Shown: piece after piece, positions 11,176 to 19,595 of the stretch | Position numbering within the stretch: position 1 is the stretch's first letter | How the letters are laid out: every line of letters begins with the position of its first letter | DNA from: DASPLX01 sp035627375 | Lineage (GTDB): Bacteria; Pseudomonadota; Gammaproteobacteria; Burkholderiales; Burkholderiaceae_D | Assembly (NCBI GenBank): GCA_035627375.1 | Contig: DASPLX010000070.1 | Location: 1-47,762, forward strand | Length of the DNA stretch: 47,762 nucleotides | Reading direction: 5' to 3' | Notes under the pieces: generated by a model | What the model saw: the letters and a program-made list of their open reading frames with translations, nothing else | Databases searched by the model: none | What the model was told of the DNA's origin: nothing | Made by a program: the position numbers and the translations under genes

Positions 11176-11428
11176 GGCTGTCTCCGTTCGGCAATAGGCG
11201 TGATGGTACACAAGGCCGCTGCCGGCGGGAAAGATTTCTTGTGCCGCGCCGACATCGGCGCCGGCGAATTCTCCGCTTCCACTTCGGCAACCATCTTCCA
11301 TGCGCGACGCGCTTCAAAAACGGGAACGGAAAGCCGTGTCCTTTCCTTGGGAAAGTCGGGATACGCCATTCTTTTTCTTGCCGAAGAGGCATGCTATGCT
11401 CCAAGCCTCGCCGAGAAAAAGGCGGGCA

Positions 11429-11562
11429 GGTTTAGCAGCCTGTGTACAAGAATGGACAACCGTCAGTGACGGTTATTGTCCTACTGCCTGTGCGCGCCTT
11501 CCGTGGCGGGCCCTGGCGGGGACACCTTCGGGTGTGCCGGTCTTGTACCTGGTCTGCTAACC
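11429..11562 (+). ncRNA. Structured leader RNA resembling the radC RNA motif
   Basis: A folded element sits between the oxygenase and the RadC-like gene. A closing stem pairs GGTTTAGCAG (11429-11438) with CTGCTAACC (11554-11562), with one bulged T. Inside it TACAAG (11445-11450) pairs with CTTGTA (11542-11547). Two hairpins follow: ACCGTC-AGT-GACGGT (11459-11473), and a hairpin closed by the stable loop C-TTCG-G (ACACC/GGTGT, about 11522-11535). A nested structure just upstream of a radC-type gene matches what is known of the radC RNA motif. The assignment is from memory of the motif, not from a covariance search. Confidence 0.62.
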
Positions 11563-11631
11563 CTGTCTTGCGCCCGCCCCCTCACTTCAATCGAGGGAGC
11601 GGAGTTCCGACCGCTCGTCACAGGAGGCCGC

Positions 11632-12132
11632 ATGCCCGGCGCTGTTCCATCCTCCCAGTTCTCCGCAGCACTCAGTCCGCAAGAAGCCAGTACGCTGCGC
11701 CGCGCCGCACGCATCCTCGAAAGACGCTTCATCGCCACGCCCAACTTCGCCGTCCGCTGCTGCAAGGACGTGGTCGACTATCTGCGTTTCCGCTTCGCCG
11801 GCCTGGATCGCGAAGAATTCCATGCCTTGTGGCTGGATGTGCGTCATCAATTGATCGCGGCCGAATGCCTGTCCGTCGGCACGCTGACGCGCACTGTCGT
11901 CTATCCTCGGGAGATCATCAAACGTGCGCTCAAGCACAACGCCGCCGCCGTGATCTTCGCGCACAACCATCCTTCGGGCAACGCCAAGCCCAGCGCGACG
12001 GATCATGCGTTGACGGAGGAGTTGAAGATCGCGCTGCACTTGATCGATGTGCGCCTGTGCGACCACATCGTGGTGACGGAGCGGGAGGTGGTCGGGATTG
12101 AAAGGTTGGTATCGAGGCGTAGGGCGATGTGA
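11632..12132 (+). CDS. RadC-like JAMM/MPN domain protein (short form)
   Basis: A 166-residue protein consisting of little more than the JAMM metalloprotease-like domain of RadC. The zinc motif is in AVIFAHNHPSGNAKPSATD (H-x-H-P-S-G followed by S-x-x-D), with a Glu upstream in LDREEFHALWLD. Full-length RadC proteins have about 220 residues with a helix-hairpin-helix part in front, which is missing here. ATG 11632 is preferred because AGGAGG lies just before it. Despite its name, RadC has no proven repair role, and short forms are often carried on mobile or accessory DNA. The structured leader upstream supports specialised control. Confidence 0.85.
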   Translation: MPGAVPSSQFSAALSPQEASTLRRAARILERRFIATPNFAVRCCKDVVDYLRFRFAGLDREEFHALWLDVRHQLIAAECLSVGTLTRTVVYPREIIKRALKHNAAAVIFAHNHPSGNAKPSATDHALTEELKIALHLIDVRLCDHIVVTEREVVGIERLVSRRRAM

Positions 12133-12255
12133 GGCGGGCCGCCGCGTCGGTTCGTCGGATTGCTGGATATAGGGCCCTCGGCGGCATCACGCCGAAATGG
12201 AAATTGGCCTTGGCCGCATAGTCTCCACCTTCGGGGCGCTTCAAAAATGAGGAGA

Positions 12256-12285
12256 TTACCGGGGCAACGTGGCTATGTTTACAAT
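12256..12285 (+). promoter_or_regulatory. Weak candidate promoter for the NTF2-like gene
   Basis: TTACCG (12256-12261) and TACAAT (12280-12285) lie 18 bases apart, with 73 bases from the -10 box to ATG 12359. The -10 matches at five of six positions and the -35 is poor. Confidence 0.3.
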
Positions 12286-12358
12286 GGACCCAATTCGCAG
12301 TTCGATACCGACGCGTTGCGTCGTTCAACATAGTCGTTTGGCATCTCCAAGGAAAACC

Positions 12359-12910
12359 ATGCGCGCTCTCACCAGTCTCAAACCCAATTACCGGAATCGC
12401 TCCGGCGATTCGAACGCCCGCTGGCGCCGGCGCGTCTTCGCCGCGCTCCTGGCGGTATTCGCGCAAGTCTGTTTCGCACAAGATTCGGCGCGCGGCGGGC
12501 CGCTCTACGACGAGCTTGCGCGCATGGACAATGAGCTCTTCGAAGCCGCGTTCGTCACCTGCGACGCGGACAAATTCAGAGCAATCTTCACCGAAGACGC
12601 GGAGTTCTATCACGATCGTACCGGCGCAAGTTACGGCGACGACGTTCGAACCTTGAAGTCGTGTCCTCGCGATAACGGCGTCACTCGCACTCTGGTGCCC
12701 GGAAGTCTTGAGGTCTATCCGATGAAAGACTACGGCGCCATACAGATCGGCCGACACACCTTCACACGGGCAGGCGAGCCTGGATCTGAAATAGCGCAGT
12801 TCGTGCATCTGTGGAAACGCGAGGGCGACACTTGGAAACTGGCCAGAGTGCTGAGCTTTGATCACCGCCCTTCTCCTCAACGGAAGCAGCGATCTCGCAG
12901 CCGCCCGTAG
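12359..12910 (+). CDS. Exported NTF2-like protein (DUF4440 type)
   Basis: A 183-residue protein with a basic N-terminus and a hydrophobic signal segment (RVFAALLAVFAQVCFA, cut near residue 40). The mature part begins LARMDNELFEAAFVTCDADKFRAIF and contains TEDAEFYHDRTG. These are hallmarks of SnoaL/NTF2-fold proteins of the DUF4440 group, a cone-shaped pocket fold used by enzymes and binding proteins. The end (FVHLWKREGDTWKLARVLSFDH) is the usual final strand pair. ATG 12359 is preferred because AAGGAAAA precedes it; upstream extensions spoil the signal peptide. The function is unknown. Confidence 0.78.
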   Translation: MRALTSLKPNYRNRSGDSNARWRRRVFAALLAVFAQVCFAQDSARGGPLYDELARMDNELFEAAFVTCDADKFRAIFTEDAEFYHDRTGASYGDDVRTLKSCPRDNGVTRTLVPGSLEVYPMKDYGAIQIGRHTFTRAGEPGSEIAQFVHLWKREGDTWKLARVLSFDHRPSPQRKQRSRSRP

Positions 12911-12928
12911 CAGCGGCGCAGCCCTGTG

Positions 12929-13405
12929 ATGAAGATCATCAAGCAAACACGTGATCGCCTCGTCATCGAGGACTTCGCCTGGCGCTTCGGCCTGCTCTTT
13001 TTCGCCGGTGGCGTGATTTACGGCTGTCTGCTATACCGCGACGGCGACCCGCTGTGGCAGTCGATGCTGGCAGTGGGAGGGTTCGGGCTCGTGGGGTGGA
13101 TGCGCGCCTACCGCCTGCTCGTCATCTTCGATCGCGGCGAAGGCTTCGTGCGCATGGAGGAGCGGCGTGTCGGCTGGCGCCGGTGCCGCTCGGTGCCGCT
13201 GGCAGAGATCGCCGCCGTCGATCTGGTCGAGCGGCGGGCCGTCACAGATCCGACGACGTGGCGCGTCGAACTGAAGATGCGCAGGGGCCCGAATGCGCCG
13301 CTGCTGTGGGAGTTCACATCGCGTGACGAGCAGTACCGCCCCATCGCCGCCGCGATCGGCAAATTTCTCGATGTCCCGGTCGTGGAGCGCGAGGGCCGCG
13401 ATTGA
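12929..13405 (+). CDS. Small membrane protein with PH-like C-terminal part
   Basis: A 158-residue protein of unknown function. Two hydrophobic segments lie near residues 19-36 and 45-60 (GLLFFAGGVIYGCLLY, then MLAVGGFGLVGWM). They are followed by a soluble part with alternating strands (RLLVIFDRGEGFVRMEERRVGW, LAEIAAVDLVERR, WRVELKMRRG) that resembles bacterial PH-like membrane proteins. A GTG one codon earlier (12926) is also possible. The gene is convergent with the sensor kinase. Confidence 0.6.
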   Translation: MKIIKQTRDRLVIEDFAWRFGLLFFAGGVIYGCLLYRDGDPLWQSMLAVGGFGLVGWMRAYRLLVIFDRGEGFVRMEERRVGWRRCRSVPLAEIAAVDLVERRAVTDPTTWRVELKMRRGPNAPLLWEFTSRDEQYRPIAAAIGKFLDVPVVEREGRD

Positions 13406-13456
13406 TTGAGAAAATACGGGGACTTGTATTGGAACGTTGAGCGGCGGCTTTCGAAA

Positions 13457-14800
13457 CTAATCCGCCACGCAATAATGGATTCGGAAGATCGCCCCGCGAT
13501 ATTGGCCATTCGCCGCCTGCACGGTCCACCCGTGATTGCGGGCGATTTCCTGCACGATCGCCAATCCCAGCCCGGCCCCCTCGGCCTGGCGGTCGGGATG
13601 GCGCCAGAATCGTTCAAAGACATGAGGAAGGTGGTCGGCCGGCATGCCCGGCCCATCGTCGATCACCTCGAAGCCGTCGCTATGAGCGCGCACGACGATG
13701 CGACCGCCGGACGGACTGTGGCGCAGCGCGTTCTCGATCAGGTTCTTAAGCAGGACGAACAGCGCTCCCTCGTCGGCCACCACGTCGGCAGACCCGTCAT
13801 CCACGATCGCGATCTCGACCCGTTGCCTCTCCATCACCGGCGCCAGGAAATCCGTGACGGCCGCGGCCACCCGCGTCGGCGAAACGCGCGCGAAGCGGTA
13901 GCCTACGCCTTCGGCGGCTTCGGTCAACTGCAACAGTTGCTGAACCAAGCGGCCCATACGGTCGATGTCGTCCAGGCATTCGCGCGCGATGCCCGCGCCG
14001 TTCATTTCCAGCTCCGCGCGCAGCAGCGCAAGCGGCGTCTTGAGTTCGTGCGCGGCATTGGCCAGGAAGCGTTGCTGCACCTGGTGTCCCGATTCCACCC
14101 GCGCCAGCGCATCGTTGAAGGCCTCCACCAGCGGCGCGATCTCGGCCGGCAGACCGTCGGTGCGCAGCCGCGCCGAGAGGTTGGATGGATGGATGGCGCG
14201 CGCGTCCACCGATATCTGCCGCAGCGGCGCCAGCGCGCGGCGCGTCACGCCCCAGGCGGCCAGCCCCAGGAACAGCGCCGCGATCGCGCCGACCACCGCC
14301 GCCGTCTGCACCACGGCAGGCGTAATAGCCTCGATCGCCAGGTCGGCGAAACGGTCGCTGCGGGCGGTCTGCACATATATCGTCCTGTCCTGGAACCGGA
14401 ACGGCACCGTCGCCGCCGACAGGGACCTGCCGCCATCGCGCCCATGCAGGAAGCGCGTCGAGGCCTCGGGAACGAAAGGCATCAGCAGCGCGCGGGAGGC
14501 TTCCGAGCTGACCATCACGCGGCCCAATTCGTCGAGCACGCGGTATTTCAGATTCAGATGGAAGGCATCGTATCCGGACTGCATCGGCTCGTGCATGGCG
14601 ACTCGCCATGTGCCGTCGGGTGCGATCGTCAGACCGTCGAGCACTTCCTCCGCCTGGCCGACCAGGCCGTCCTCGACCAACAGCTCGGAATGGCTCTCCA
14701 CAATCCACTGGAACAGCAGCACGAAGGCGAGGGAGGTTGCGGAGATCGCCAGCACGATGCCGGTCAGCAGGCGCGAGGCCAGACTGCGCTGGGCGGTCAT
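13457..14800 (-). CDS. Two-component sensor histidine kinase
   Basis: A 447-residue inner-membrane kinase. A first membrane helix (about 10-32) and a second (about 155-180, VVGAIAALFLGLAAWG) flank a periplasmic sensor region. A HAMP-like linker follows. The phosphoacceptor box is NAAHELKTPLALLRAE (His about 240). The ATP-binding part has LKNLIENALRHSP (N box), VIDDGPGMP (G1 box) and GAGLGLAIVQEIARNHG (G2 box). ATG 14800 lies one base after the regulator's stop codon, so translation is probably coupled. It should phosphorylate the OmpR-type regulator encoded just upstream. The signal is unknown. The adjacent MipA/OmpV gene suggests envelope or antimicrobial stress, by analogy with similar operons. 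Confidence 0.93.
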   Translation of the reverse strand: MTAQRSLASRLLTGIVLAISATSLAFVLLFQWIVESHSELLVEDGLVGQAEEVLDGLTIAPDGTWRVAMHEPMQSGYDAFHLNLKYRVLDELGRVMVSSEASRALLMPFVPEASTRFLHGRDGGRSLSAATVPFRFQDRTIYVQTARSDRFADLAIEAITPAVVQTAAVVGAIAALFLGLAAWGVTRRALAPLRQISVDARAIHPSNLSARLRTDGLPAEIAPLVEAFNDALARVESGHQVQQRFLANAAHELKTPLALLRAELEMNGAGIARECLDDIDRMGRLVQQLLQLTEAAEGVGYRFARVSPTRVAAAVTDFLAPVMERQRVEIAIVDDGSADVVADEGALFVLLKNLIENALRHSPSGGRIVVRAHSDGFEVIDDGPGMPADHLPHVFERFWRHPDRQAEGAGLGLAIVQEIARNHGWTVQAANGQYRGAIFRIHYCVAD

Positions 14801-14801
14801 G

Positions 14802-15482
14802 CTAGCCCTCCGCCACGGCGAGCGCATAGCCGACCCCTCGCCGTACCTTGATTTGCACCGTGGCGCCCACCTGCACGAGCTTCTGGCGCAGGCGGTGGAT
14901 GACGACGTCGAGCGCATTCGGCGTGACCGCCTCGTCGGCGCCCCAGGCGGCGCTCTCGAGCTTGCCGCGCCGGGAGTAGCTGCCTCCGGCGCGCACCAGG
15001 CAGAGCAGCACCTGCAATTCGGAGCCGGACAGCGGCAGGGACGCTTCACCGCACAACAGCAGACCCTGGGCCGCATCGACGGTGATGCAATCGAAGGAAG
15101 GCGCCAGCGGCACCATCGCGGCCGGCCGGCGCAGCAGCGCGCGTACGCGGGCGACCAATTCCGCCATCGAGAAGGGTTTGGTAAGGTAGTCGTCCGCGCC
15201 GGCCTCCAAACCGTCGACGCGATCATGGAGGGCGTCGCGCGCGGTCAGCATCAGGCAGGGAATGCTGCATCCCCGCAGCCGTTGCCGGCGCAGCCACTCG
15301 AGGCCGTCGCCGTCGGGCAGGCCGCGGTCGAGCACGATGGCGGCGTAGTCGCGATCGCGCAGCGCCGCGGCGCATACCGCGGCGGACGCGAACACGTCGA
15401 CCGCGATGCCCGAGGCGTTCAGGCCCTGTGCGATCAACTTCGCCAGGCGCGAATGATCCTCCACCAGTGCGATGCGCTGCAT
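14802..15482 (-). CDS. OmpR/PhoB-family response regulator
   Basis: A 226-residue regulator with an N-terminal receiver domain: acidic residues in LVEDH, phosphoacceptor Asp in IVLDRGLPDGDG, Thr in LMLTARDA and Lys in DYLTKPF. The C-terminal winged helix (about 125-222) includes LSGSELQVLLCLVRAGG, NALDVVIHRLRQKL and RRGVGYALA. It is QseB/PmrA-like in size. The gene lies 29 bases after the MipA gene and one base before the kinase gene, giving the order mipA, regulator, kinase. Feedback on the outer-membrane gene is likely but not shown. Confidence 0.94.
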   Translation of the reverse strand: MQRIALVEDHSRLAKLIAQGLNASGIAVDVFASAAVCAAALRDRDYAAIVLDRGLPDGDGLEWLRRQRLRGCSIPCLMLTARDALHDRVDGLEAGADDYLTKPFSMAELVARVRALLRRPAAMVPLAPSFDCITVDAAQGLLLCGEASLPLSGSELQVLLCLVRAGGSYSRRGKLESAAWGADEAVTPNALDVVIHRLRQKLVQVGATVQIKVRRGVGYALAVAEG

Positions 15483-15511
15483 GCCTTCTCCCGCGCGCCG
15501 ATTTCCTGTTC

Positions 15512-16270
15512 CTAGAACCTATAGAGATAGCCGATATTGAAGCGCGGCGATCCGGACTTGCCGATCAGCGGGCTGTCCTGGATGTCCTTGCCGAACTTGC
15601 GGTACTTGATACTGGCCAGCACCACGTGTTGCGCGCCGAAGGACCGCTGGATATCGATGCCGGCGTCGAGATTGACGCTGGCAGATGGAGTATATCCTCT
15701 GCGGTCGGCGCGTACCTCGTGCGCACGCACGCCGAAATAATAATCGGTGAACTTGCGGTCGAAATATTCGAAGCCGGCGCGCGGCGTAACGGTCCAGGCG
15801 CCGCCGCGCAGAGGCCAGGCCATCTGCACCGTGCCGTAGACTCCCTTGCTCGCGGCGGCCGCCTTGGCGACGCTGTAGTGCAAATCGCCGAACGCCGTGG
15901 CGAACTGCCCGGCCACGCCGAGCGCCGCGCTGCCTGTGCGCTTGTCCATGCCGCGGAACACTTCACCGTCGTCGGCATCGAATCCGTCCAGGCGATAATC
16001 CAGGCGCAGACCGATGTTGCTGGCGGCATCGCCGGCAAGGCGATAGGTCAGTTGCGGCCCGAGGATGCGCAGACGTTCGGTCTGCACATAAAGGACCGGT
16101 ACCGGCTCGACTTCCGTGCCGATACCGCGATAGCCTTCGTCCTCGGCCAGCATGCCAAGGCCGATGCCGAAGCGGGCATCGTTGTCCGTTTCCAGGGTCG
16201 GAAACAAGGTGTTGGCCTCGACGCTCGTCGTCGCGGCAAGCAGGCACCACATGAAAGCGCTGACACGCAT
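15512..16270 (-). CDS. MipA/OmpV family outer-membrane protein
   Basis: A 252-residue beta-barrel protein. A short signal sequence (to about SVEA, residue 18) precedes alternating strands such as FGIGLGMLAEDEGYRGIG, EVEPVPVLYVQTERLRILG and FEYFDRKFTDYYFGV. It ends in a terminal aromatic residue (NIGYLYRF), as expected for insertion by the Bam machinery. The last blocks are typical of MipA/OmpV proteins, which have been linked to murein-enzyme scaffolding, osmoadaptation and resistance to envelope-acting compounds. A good ribosome site (GGGAGAT) precedes the ATG. It is the first gene of an operon with a two-component system. Confidence 0.9.
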   Translation of the reverse strand: MRVSAFMWCLLAATTSVEANTLFPTLETDNDARFGIGLGMLAEDEGYRGIGTEVEPVPVLYVQTERLRILGPQLTYRLAGDAASNIGLRLDYRLDGFDADDGEVFRGMDKRTGSAALGVAGQFATAFGDLHYSVAKAAAASKGVYGTVQMAWPLRGGAWTVTPRAGFEYFDRKFTDYYFGVRAHEVRADRRGYTPSASVNLDAGIDIQRSFGAQHVVLASIKYRKFGKDIQDSPLIGKSGSPRFNIGYLYRF

Positions 16271-16566
16271 ATTGATCTCCCTTGGTTTGTAGGAGATCGC
16301 ATCTTCCGCCTGTCTGCCTTTCCAGAAACTTACCAGGCATGAAATATGTCGGCCGGCGATGTGGTCTGCTATGGGAATTTGTAGCCAACCCGTGCGTTAA
16401 CCTTCCGGTTCACGCACTCTGATTTTGTCGTCCTTGCCGACGTGCCAGGGCCGGTGCCCGATTGCCGGGTGCAGATGCCCTTTTGAAATTAGAGCCAGAC
16501 GCAAAATGCCGTCGCGAAGATCATCAGCCAGAAATGATCATCGTCGCCTGTCTCATTCCCGCCATG

Positions 16567-16971
16567 TCATGCCTCGCTTTTCGGCGCATGAACATGATCC
16601 GCATACGCCACACCCTGGCCAAGCGACCAATCCATATGCGAATTCTCGGTGAGCGCGATCATGATGTCGTCAGCGCGAAACCCGGCCGCCACGGCTTTTT
16701 CCATGACATGCCGGAAGAGCTGCCGCTTCTGATCATCCGTCCGCCCACGCAGGAAGGTGATCTCGATGATGCAGGCATCGCGCGAACGGTTCACGCCGCC
16801 GAAGGTCGGATCGAGGATCATCTCTTCAGCCTCGAATCGTGCAATGAGCTGAAAAAGATCGTTGGGAGGCACCTTGCAGGTGCTGACGAGAGCGTCTTGC
16901 GCCGCATCGGCAAGGGACTTCACCATGGCAAAAGCAAGATGCCTGGGTGCAGAGATCCGCGTCAGTGGCAT
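16567..16971 (-). CDS. Tautomerase family protein
   Basis: A 134-residue protein starting MPLTRI, so Pro2 becomes the N-terminal catalytic proline after Met removal, the mark of the 4-oxalocrotonate tautomerase superfamily. The double-length form (two beta-alpha-beta halves) is evident. The second half contains IIEITFLRGRTDDQKRQLFRHVMEKA and ADDIMIALTENSHMDWSLG, typical of tautomerase-2-like proteins. The role is probably isomerisation or dehalogenation of a small unsaturated acid; the substrate is unknown. The 296 bases between it and the MipA start hold no recognisable gene or convincing signal. Confidence 0.85.
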   Translation of the reverse strand: MPLTRISAPRHLAFAMVKSLADAAQDALVSTCKVPPNDLFQLIARFEAEEMILDPTFGGVNRSRDACIIEITFLRGRTDDQKRQLFRHVMEKAVAAGFRADDIMIALTENSHMDWSLGQGVAYADHVHAPKSEA

Positions 16972-17059
16972 GGAATGCGTTCCTTTCCGTATGGTGGATG
17001 GTTGATGGATAGTGGAGCGGCAAAAGCGACCCGGCTAAATGCGCGGCAGGACGACCGAT

Positions 17060-17785
17060 TCAGCGGCGCACGTTATAGATAACAGGCATCCGCCCCTTCC
17101 ATTTCTTCCAGGCGTGGTCGTCGGCGATCAGGTCAGCCATGAAATGCCCTACGTTGATTCGGCTGGTCGTGCCCGCATCGAAAATCGCGCTGCGAATCGG
17201 GGAAGAATATACCGCGTATTCCGTGACCTTGCTTTCGTCGGTCAAACTGTCCGGGCGAACCACTGCCCACTCGATCCTTCCATCGTTCTGGCCTATCGTC
17301 GTGCGCAAATAATCGGCGGCCCGTTCATTGTCCAAATAGGGAGGCAGCAATAAGCGTACAACGCCGATGACGCACTTTTCACCCAAGGAGATCCGCTCGG
17401 CGATGCCGCGGTTTCTGTAGCCGGCGGTGTTCATGAGCACGAACCGGACCGGCTTTTCCGATCGGTTCGATCGGATGGCGTCGCACAATCGGCGCACGGC
17501 GTCGGTCACGAGCATGCGCGGGCGGCCATAGATGCCCTTCACATTCAGATTGTGTCCGAGGCACGAGGCCACGGCGGTGCAACCGTCGACATGCGCGGCG
17601 AGATCGGCATCGCCGAGATCGAGAAGGCTTGCATGGATCGTCGATAGGTTCTTATGGTTCCTTATGTCGCCGGGCAGCTTGTCTGGATTCCGTACGATTG
17701 CCTTCACGTTCAGGCCGCGATCTAGCAGCTGTTTTACCAACAGCCGCCCTGTGGCGCCGCTCGCTCCGACTACCAGTGCTGGCAT
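17060..17785 (-). CDS. NAD(P)-binding protein, NmrA/atypical SDR type
   Basis: A 241-residue Rossmann-fold protein. The dinucleotide-binding loop is GASGATG (residues 7-13), followed by VKAIVRNPDKL, a region that often selects NADP through basic residues. Later blocks are VASCLGHN, VRFVLMNTAGYRNRG and IEWAVVRPDSLTD. The classical YxxxK catalytic pair is not evident, as in NmrA-like and UDP-sugar-epimerase-like atypical members. It may be a reductase or a redox sensor. Confidence 0.85.
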   Translation of the reverse strand: MPALVVGASGATGRLLVKQLLDRGLNVKAIVRNPDKLPGDIRNHKNLSTIHASLLDLGDADLAAHVDGCTAVASCLGHNLNVKGIYGRPRMLVTDAVRRLCDAIRSNRSEKPVRFVLMNTAGYRNRGIAERISLGEKCVIGVVRLLLPPYLDNERAADYLRTTIGQNDGRIEWAVVRPDSLTDESKVTEYAVYSSPIRSAIFDAGTTSRINVGHFMADLIADDHAWKKWKGRMPVIYNVRR

Positions 17786-17825
17786 GTCGTTCCTTCTCCG
17801 GTCCTCAAAGCATTTTCGACGCCCG

Positions 17826-18098
17826 TCAGCGCCGCCGCAGCATCCAGTGACCGCGCAGCGAGCCCAGGAGACGCAGTTCGCGCCCGCCGCGGACGAGCGG
17901 CGTGAGCCGAACGCTCCGGGCAGCAGGTACCCGCGGCGCCGTTCCCGGCTCGGGGCTGTGCACGCGCGCCACCATCAGCATATTGCCGCAGGTCGCCAGG
18001 GTGAGGAAATCACCGCCGTGCGCCTTGCGCTCTTCGAAGCGCGCCTCGGTCCAGGCATGGGCGTTGCGCGCGGCCGTCTTGCGGTCGAAACCCTCCAT
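17826..18098 (-). CDS. Hypothetical protein, possibly a remnant
   Basis: A 90-residue frame with strong G/C preference at third codon positions, suggesting real coding sequence. It contains AHGGDFLTLATCGNMLMVARV and ends in a basic tail (RGHWMLRRR). No clear ribosome site precedes ATG 18098. An open stretch in another frame continues upstream to about 18216 (with MSVLQGTDPVWSIG), so this may be the 3' part of a gene broken by a frameshift. I do not recognise the family; the TLATC segment recalls sortase active sites but is too little to call. Confidence 0.4.
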   Translation of the reverse strand: MEGFDRKTAARNAHAWTEARFEERKAHGGDFLTLATCGNMLMVARVHSPEPGTAPRVPAARSVRLTPLVRGGRELRLLGSLRGHWMLRRR

Positions 18099-18212
18099 AA
18101 AGTGAAGGACGCCCGATAGACCACACGGGGTCGGTCCCTTGGAGCACGGACATTTCGGGCTCCAGGAGAAAAGCCAGTGTTGCCATACAACGCGGACTTC
18201 GAGCTCCCTCGC

Positions 18213-19463
18213 TCAACGGCGATTTTCTTCCGTTCTGAGAATTGTCACCGTTCGGCGTGATCTCTTGCCTCCCTTCGATATAACAGTGAAGCGAACATCG
18301 ATGTGTCCAGCGCGCGTACCGTTGATAATGCCCTGGAAGGACTCGCGCGCGTCGGCAATTTCCTTCTCGCTAGGCGAGAATCTCCTCGACGCTCCGTAAA
18401 AATCAAAGAGCGAATAGGATTGGGGATTTAAATAGGCTTGCGCGCTGTCGCCTGTAAAGATCAATGTCTGAAAATGGTCCTTCAATTCCACTTCGGACGG
18501 CAAGTCCACAAAGAACCAACCGTTCGGAATAGGCCGCCGTTCAAACCAGAATTCCTCGGAAACCGGATGCGTGTCATCCCACCATTGAACTTCAGTGCCT
18601 TCCTTCGCGGCAAAGAGCGTGTGCCCGGCGAGATTCCGCAGTTGGACATTCACCGTTACGCGAGTTGAGTCGTCGGCAATCAGTAATTTGGAGTCCGGCC
18701 CGACAGCGACTTTCTCGGCATCCTCCGACAGCGCAACCGACGACCACCAAATCGGAAAGGCGAGGCTAGCAATCGAGACTAGTGCGAACATCGCATAGTG
18801 AAAATGCCTTCGCGAAAACGACGCGGCGGAATTTTGCAGCGAGCTCACAAAATGCCAGAGTCGCCAAACGAGTATGGGGGTGATCGTCACAAGGATCGCT
18901 GCTAACGCGAATTCGGGGAAAAACACCGCATACCAAAGAACCGGATCGAATATCATCCCAACACCAACCAAGAGGGCGATCGAGGTCGGCACAAGGACTA
19001 ATAACAGGGTCGCGGCTCGCCATACCACATAGGGAAACGCATCACGCAACCATGCACGCTCGTAGCGGTTCGAACCGCTAAGCCTGGCTCCTAACCATGC
19101 GATTCCGAGAAGCACCGCTGCTAACGGAAGGGATCGTTCCACAATCGTTTCCCAAGACACTTCCCAAAGAGTGCCGGATTGAAACACCATCGCCGGACCA
19201 ATATCGGCCATGGTGTTGCGAGCATCCACGACTCGGCGAATAAGTTGAACGCTAATCTCAAGTACGACAATCGTGGTGAACAAGAACAGAGCGCTCGATG
19301 CTGAGCGAGTCCTGCCGACTTCCTCCGAGCAAAAACGTTCAGAAAACTTCTTCGGTCGAAAGGTCAAGAAATACAGGTTTTCGACATAGTTCTGAAAAAA
19401 GCGAAGCGTTGCTACTAGGCCGTCGCTAGCGTCACTGAAAATTTTAGAAAGATTCAAGCTCAC
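18213..19463 (-). CDS. Multi-pass membrane protein of unknown function
   Basis: A 416-residue protein. The N-terminal half carries about six hydrophobic segments (for example ALFLFTTIVVLEISVQLI, AATLLLVLVPTSIALLVGVG and FALAAILVTITPILVW). The C-terminal 180 residues are soluble and end in a basic stretch (SKGGKRSRRTVTIL). Base composition is less GC-rich and codon use more relaxed than in the neighbours, which hints at acquisition from elsewhere. I do not recognise the family. Upstream (19464-19595) nothing else is seen. Confidence 0.7.
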   Translation of the reverse strand: MSLNLSKIFSDASDGLVATLRFFQNYVENLYFLTFRPKKFSERFCSEEVGRTRSASSALFLFTTIVVLEISVQLIRRVVDARNTMADIGPAMVFQSGTLWEVSWETIVERSLPLAAVLLGIAWLGARLSGSNRYERAWLRDAFPYVVWRAATLLLVLVPTSIALLVGVGMIFDPVLWYAVFFPEFALAAILVTITPILVWRLWHFVSSLQNSAASFSRRHFHYAMFALVSIASLAFPIWWSSVALSEDAEKVAVGPDSKLLIADDSTRVTVNVQLRNLAGHTLFAAKEGTEVQWWDDTHPVSEEFWFERRPIPNGWFFVDLPSEVELKDHFQTLIFTGDSAQAYLNPQSYSLFDFYGASRRFSPSEKEIADARESFQGIINGTRAGHIDVRFTVISKGGKRSRRTVTILRTEENRR

Positions 19464-19595
19464 GAACCGACCGCCAATTCAAATCATGAAGTGTGAAGAG
19501 CATTCTATATGAGCGGCATTGGGAAAAGACAAACCATCTCCCAATCCCGAACACGCGGTGATTTTAGTCTTGAGCCGCGATGAAATCTTGGGCAT

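Noticed and set aside
17826..18098. Sortase call from the TLATC segment
   Set aside because: Only one short segment fits, the rest of the fold is missing and sortases are rare in this group.
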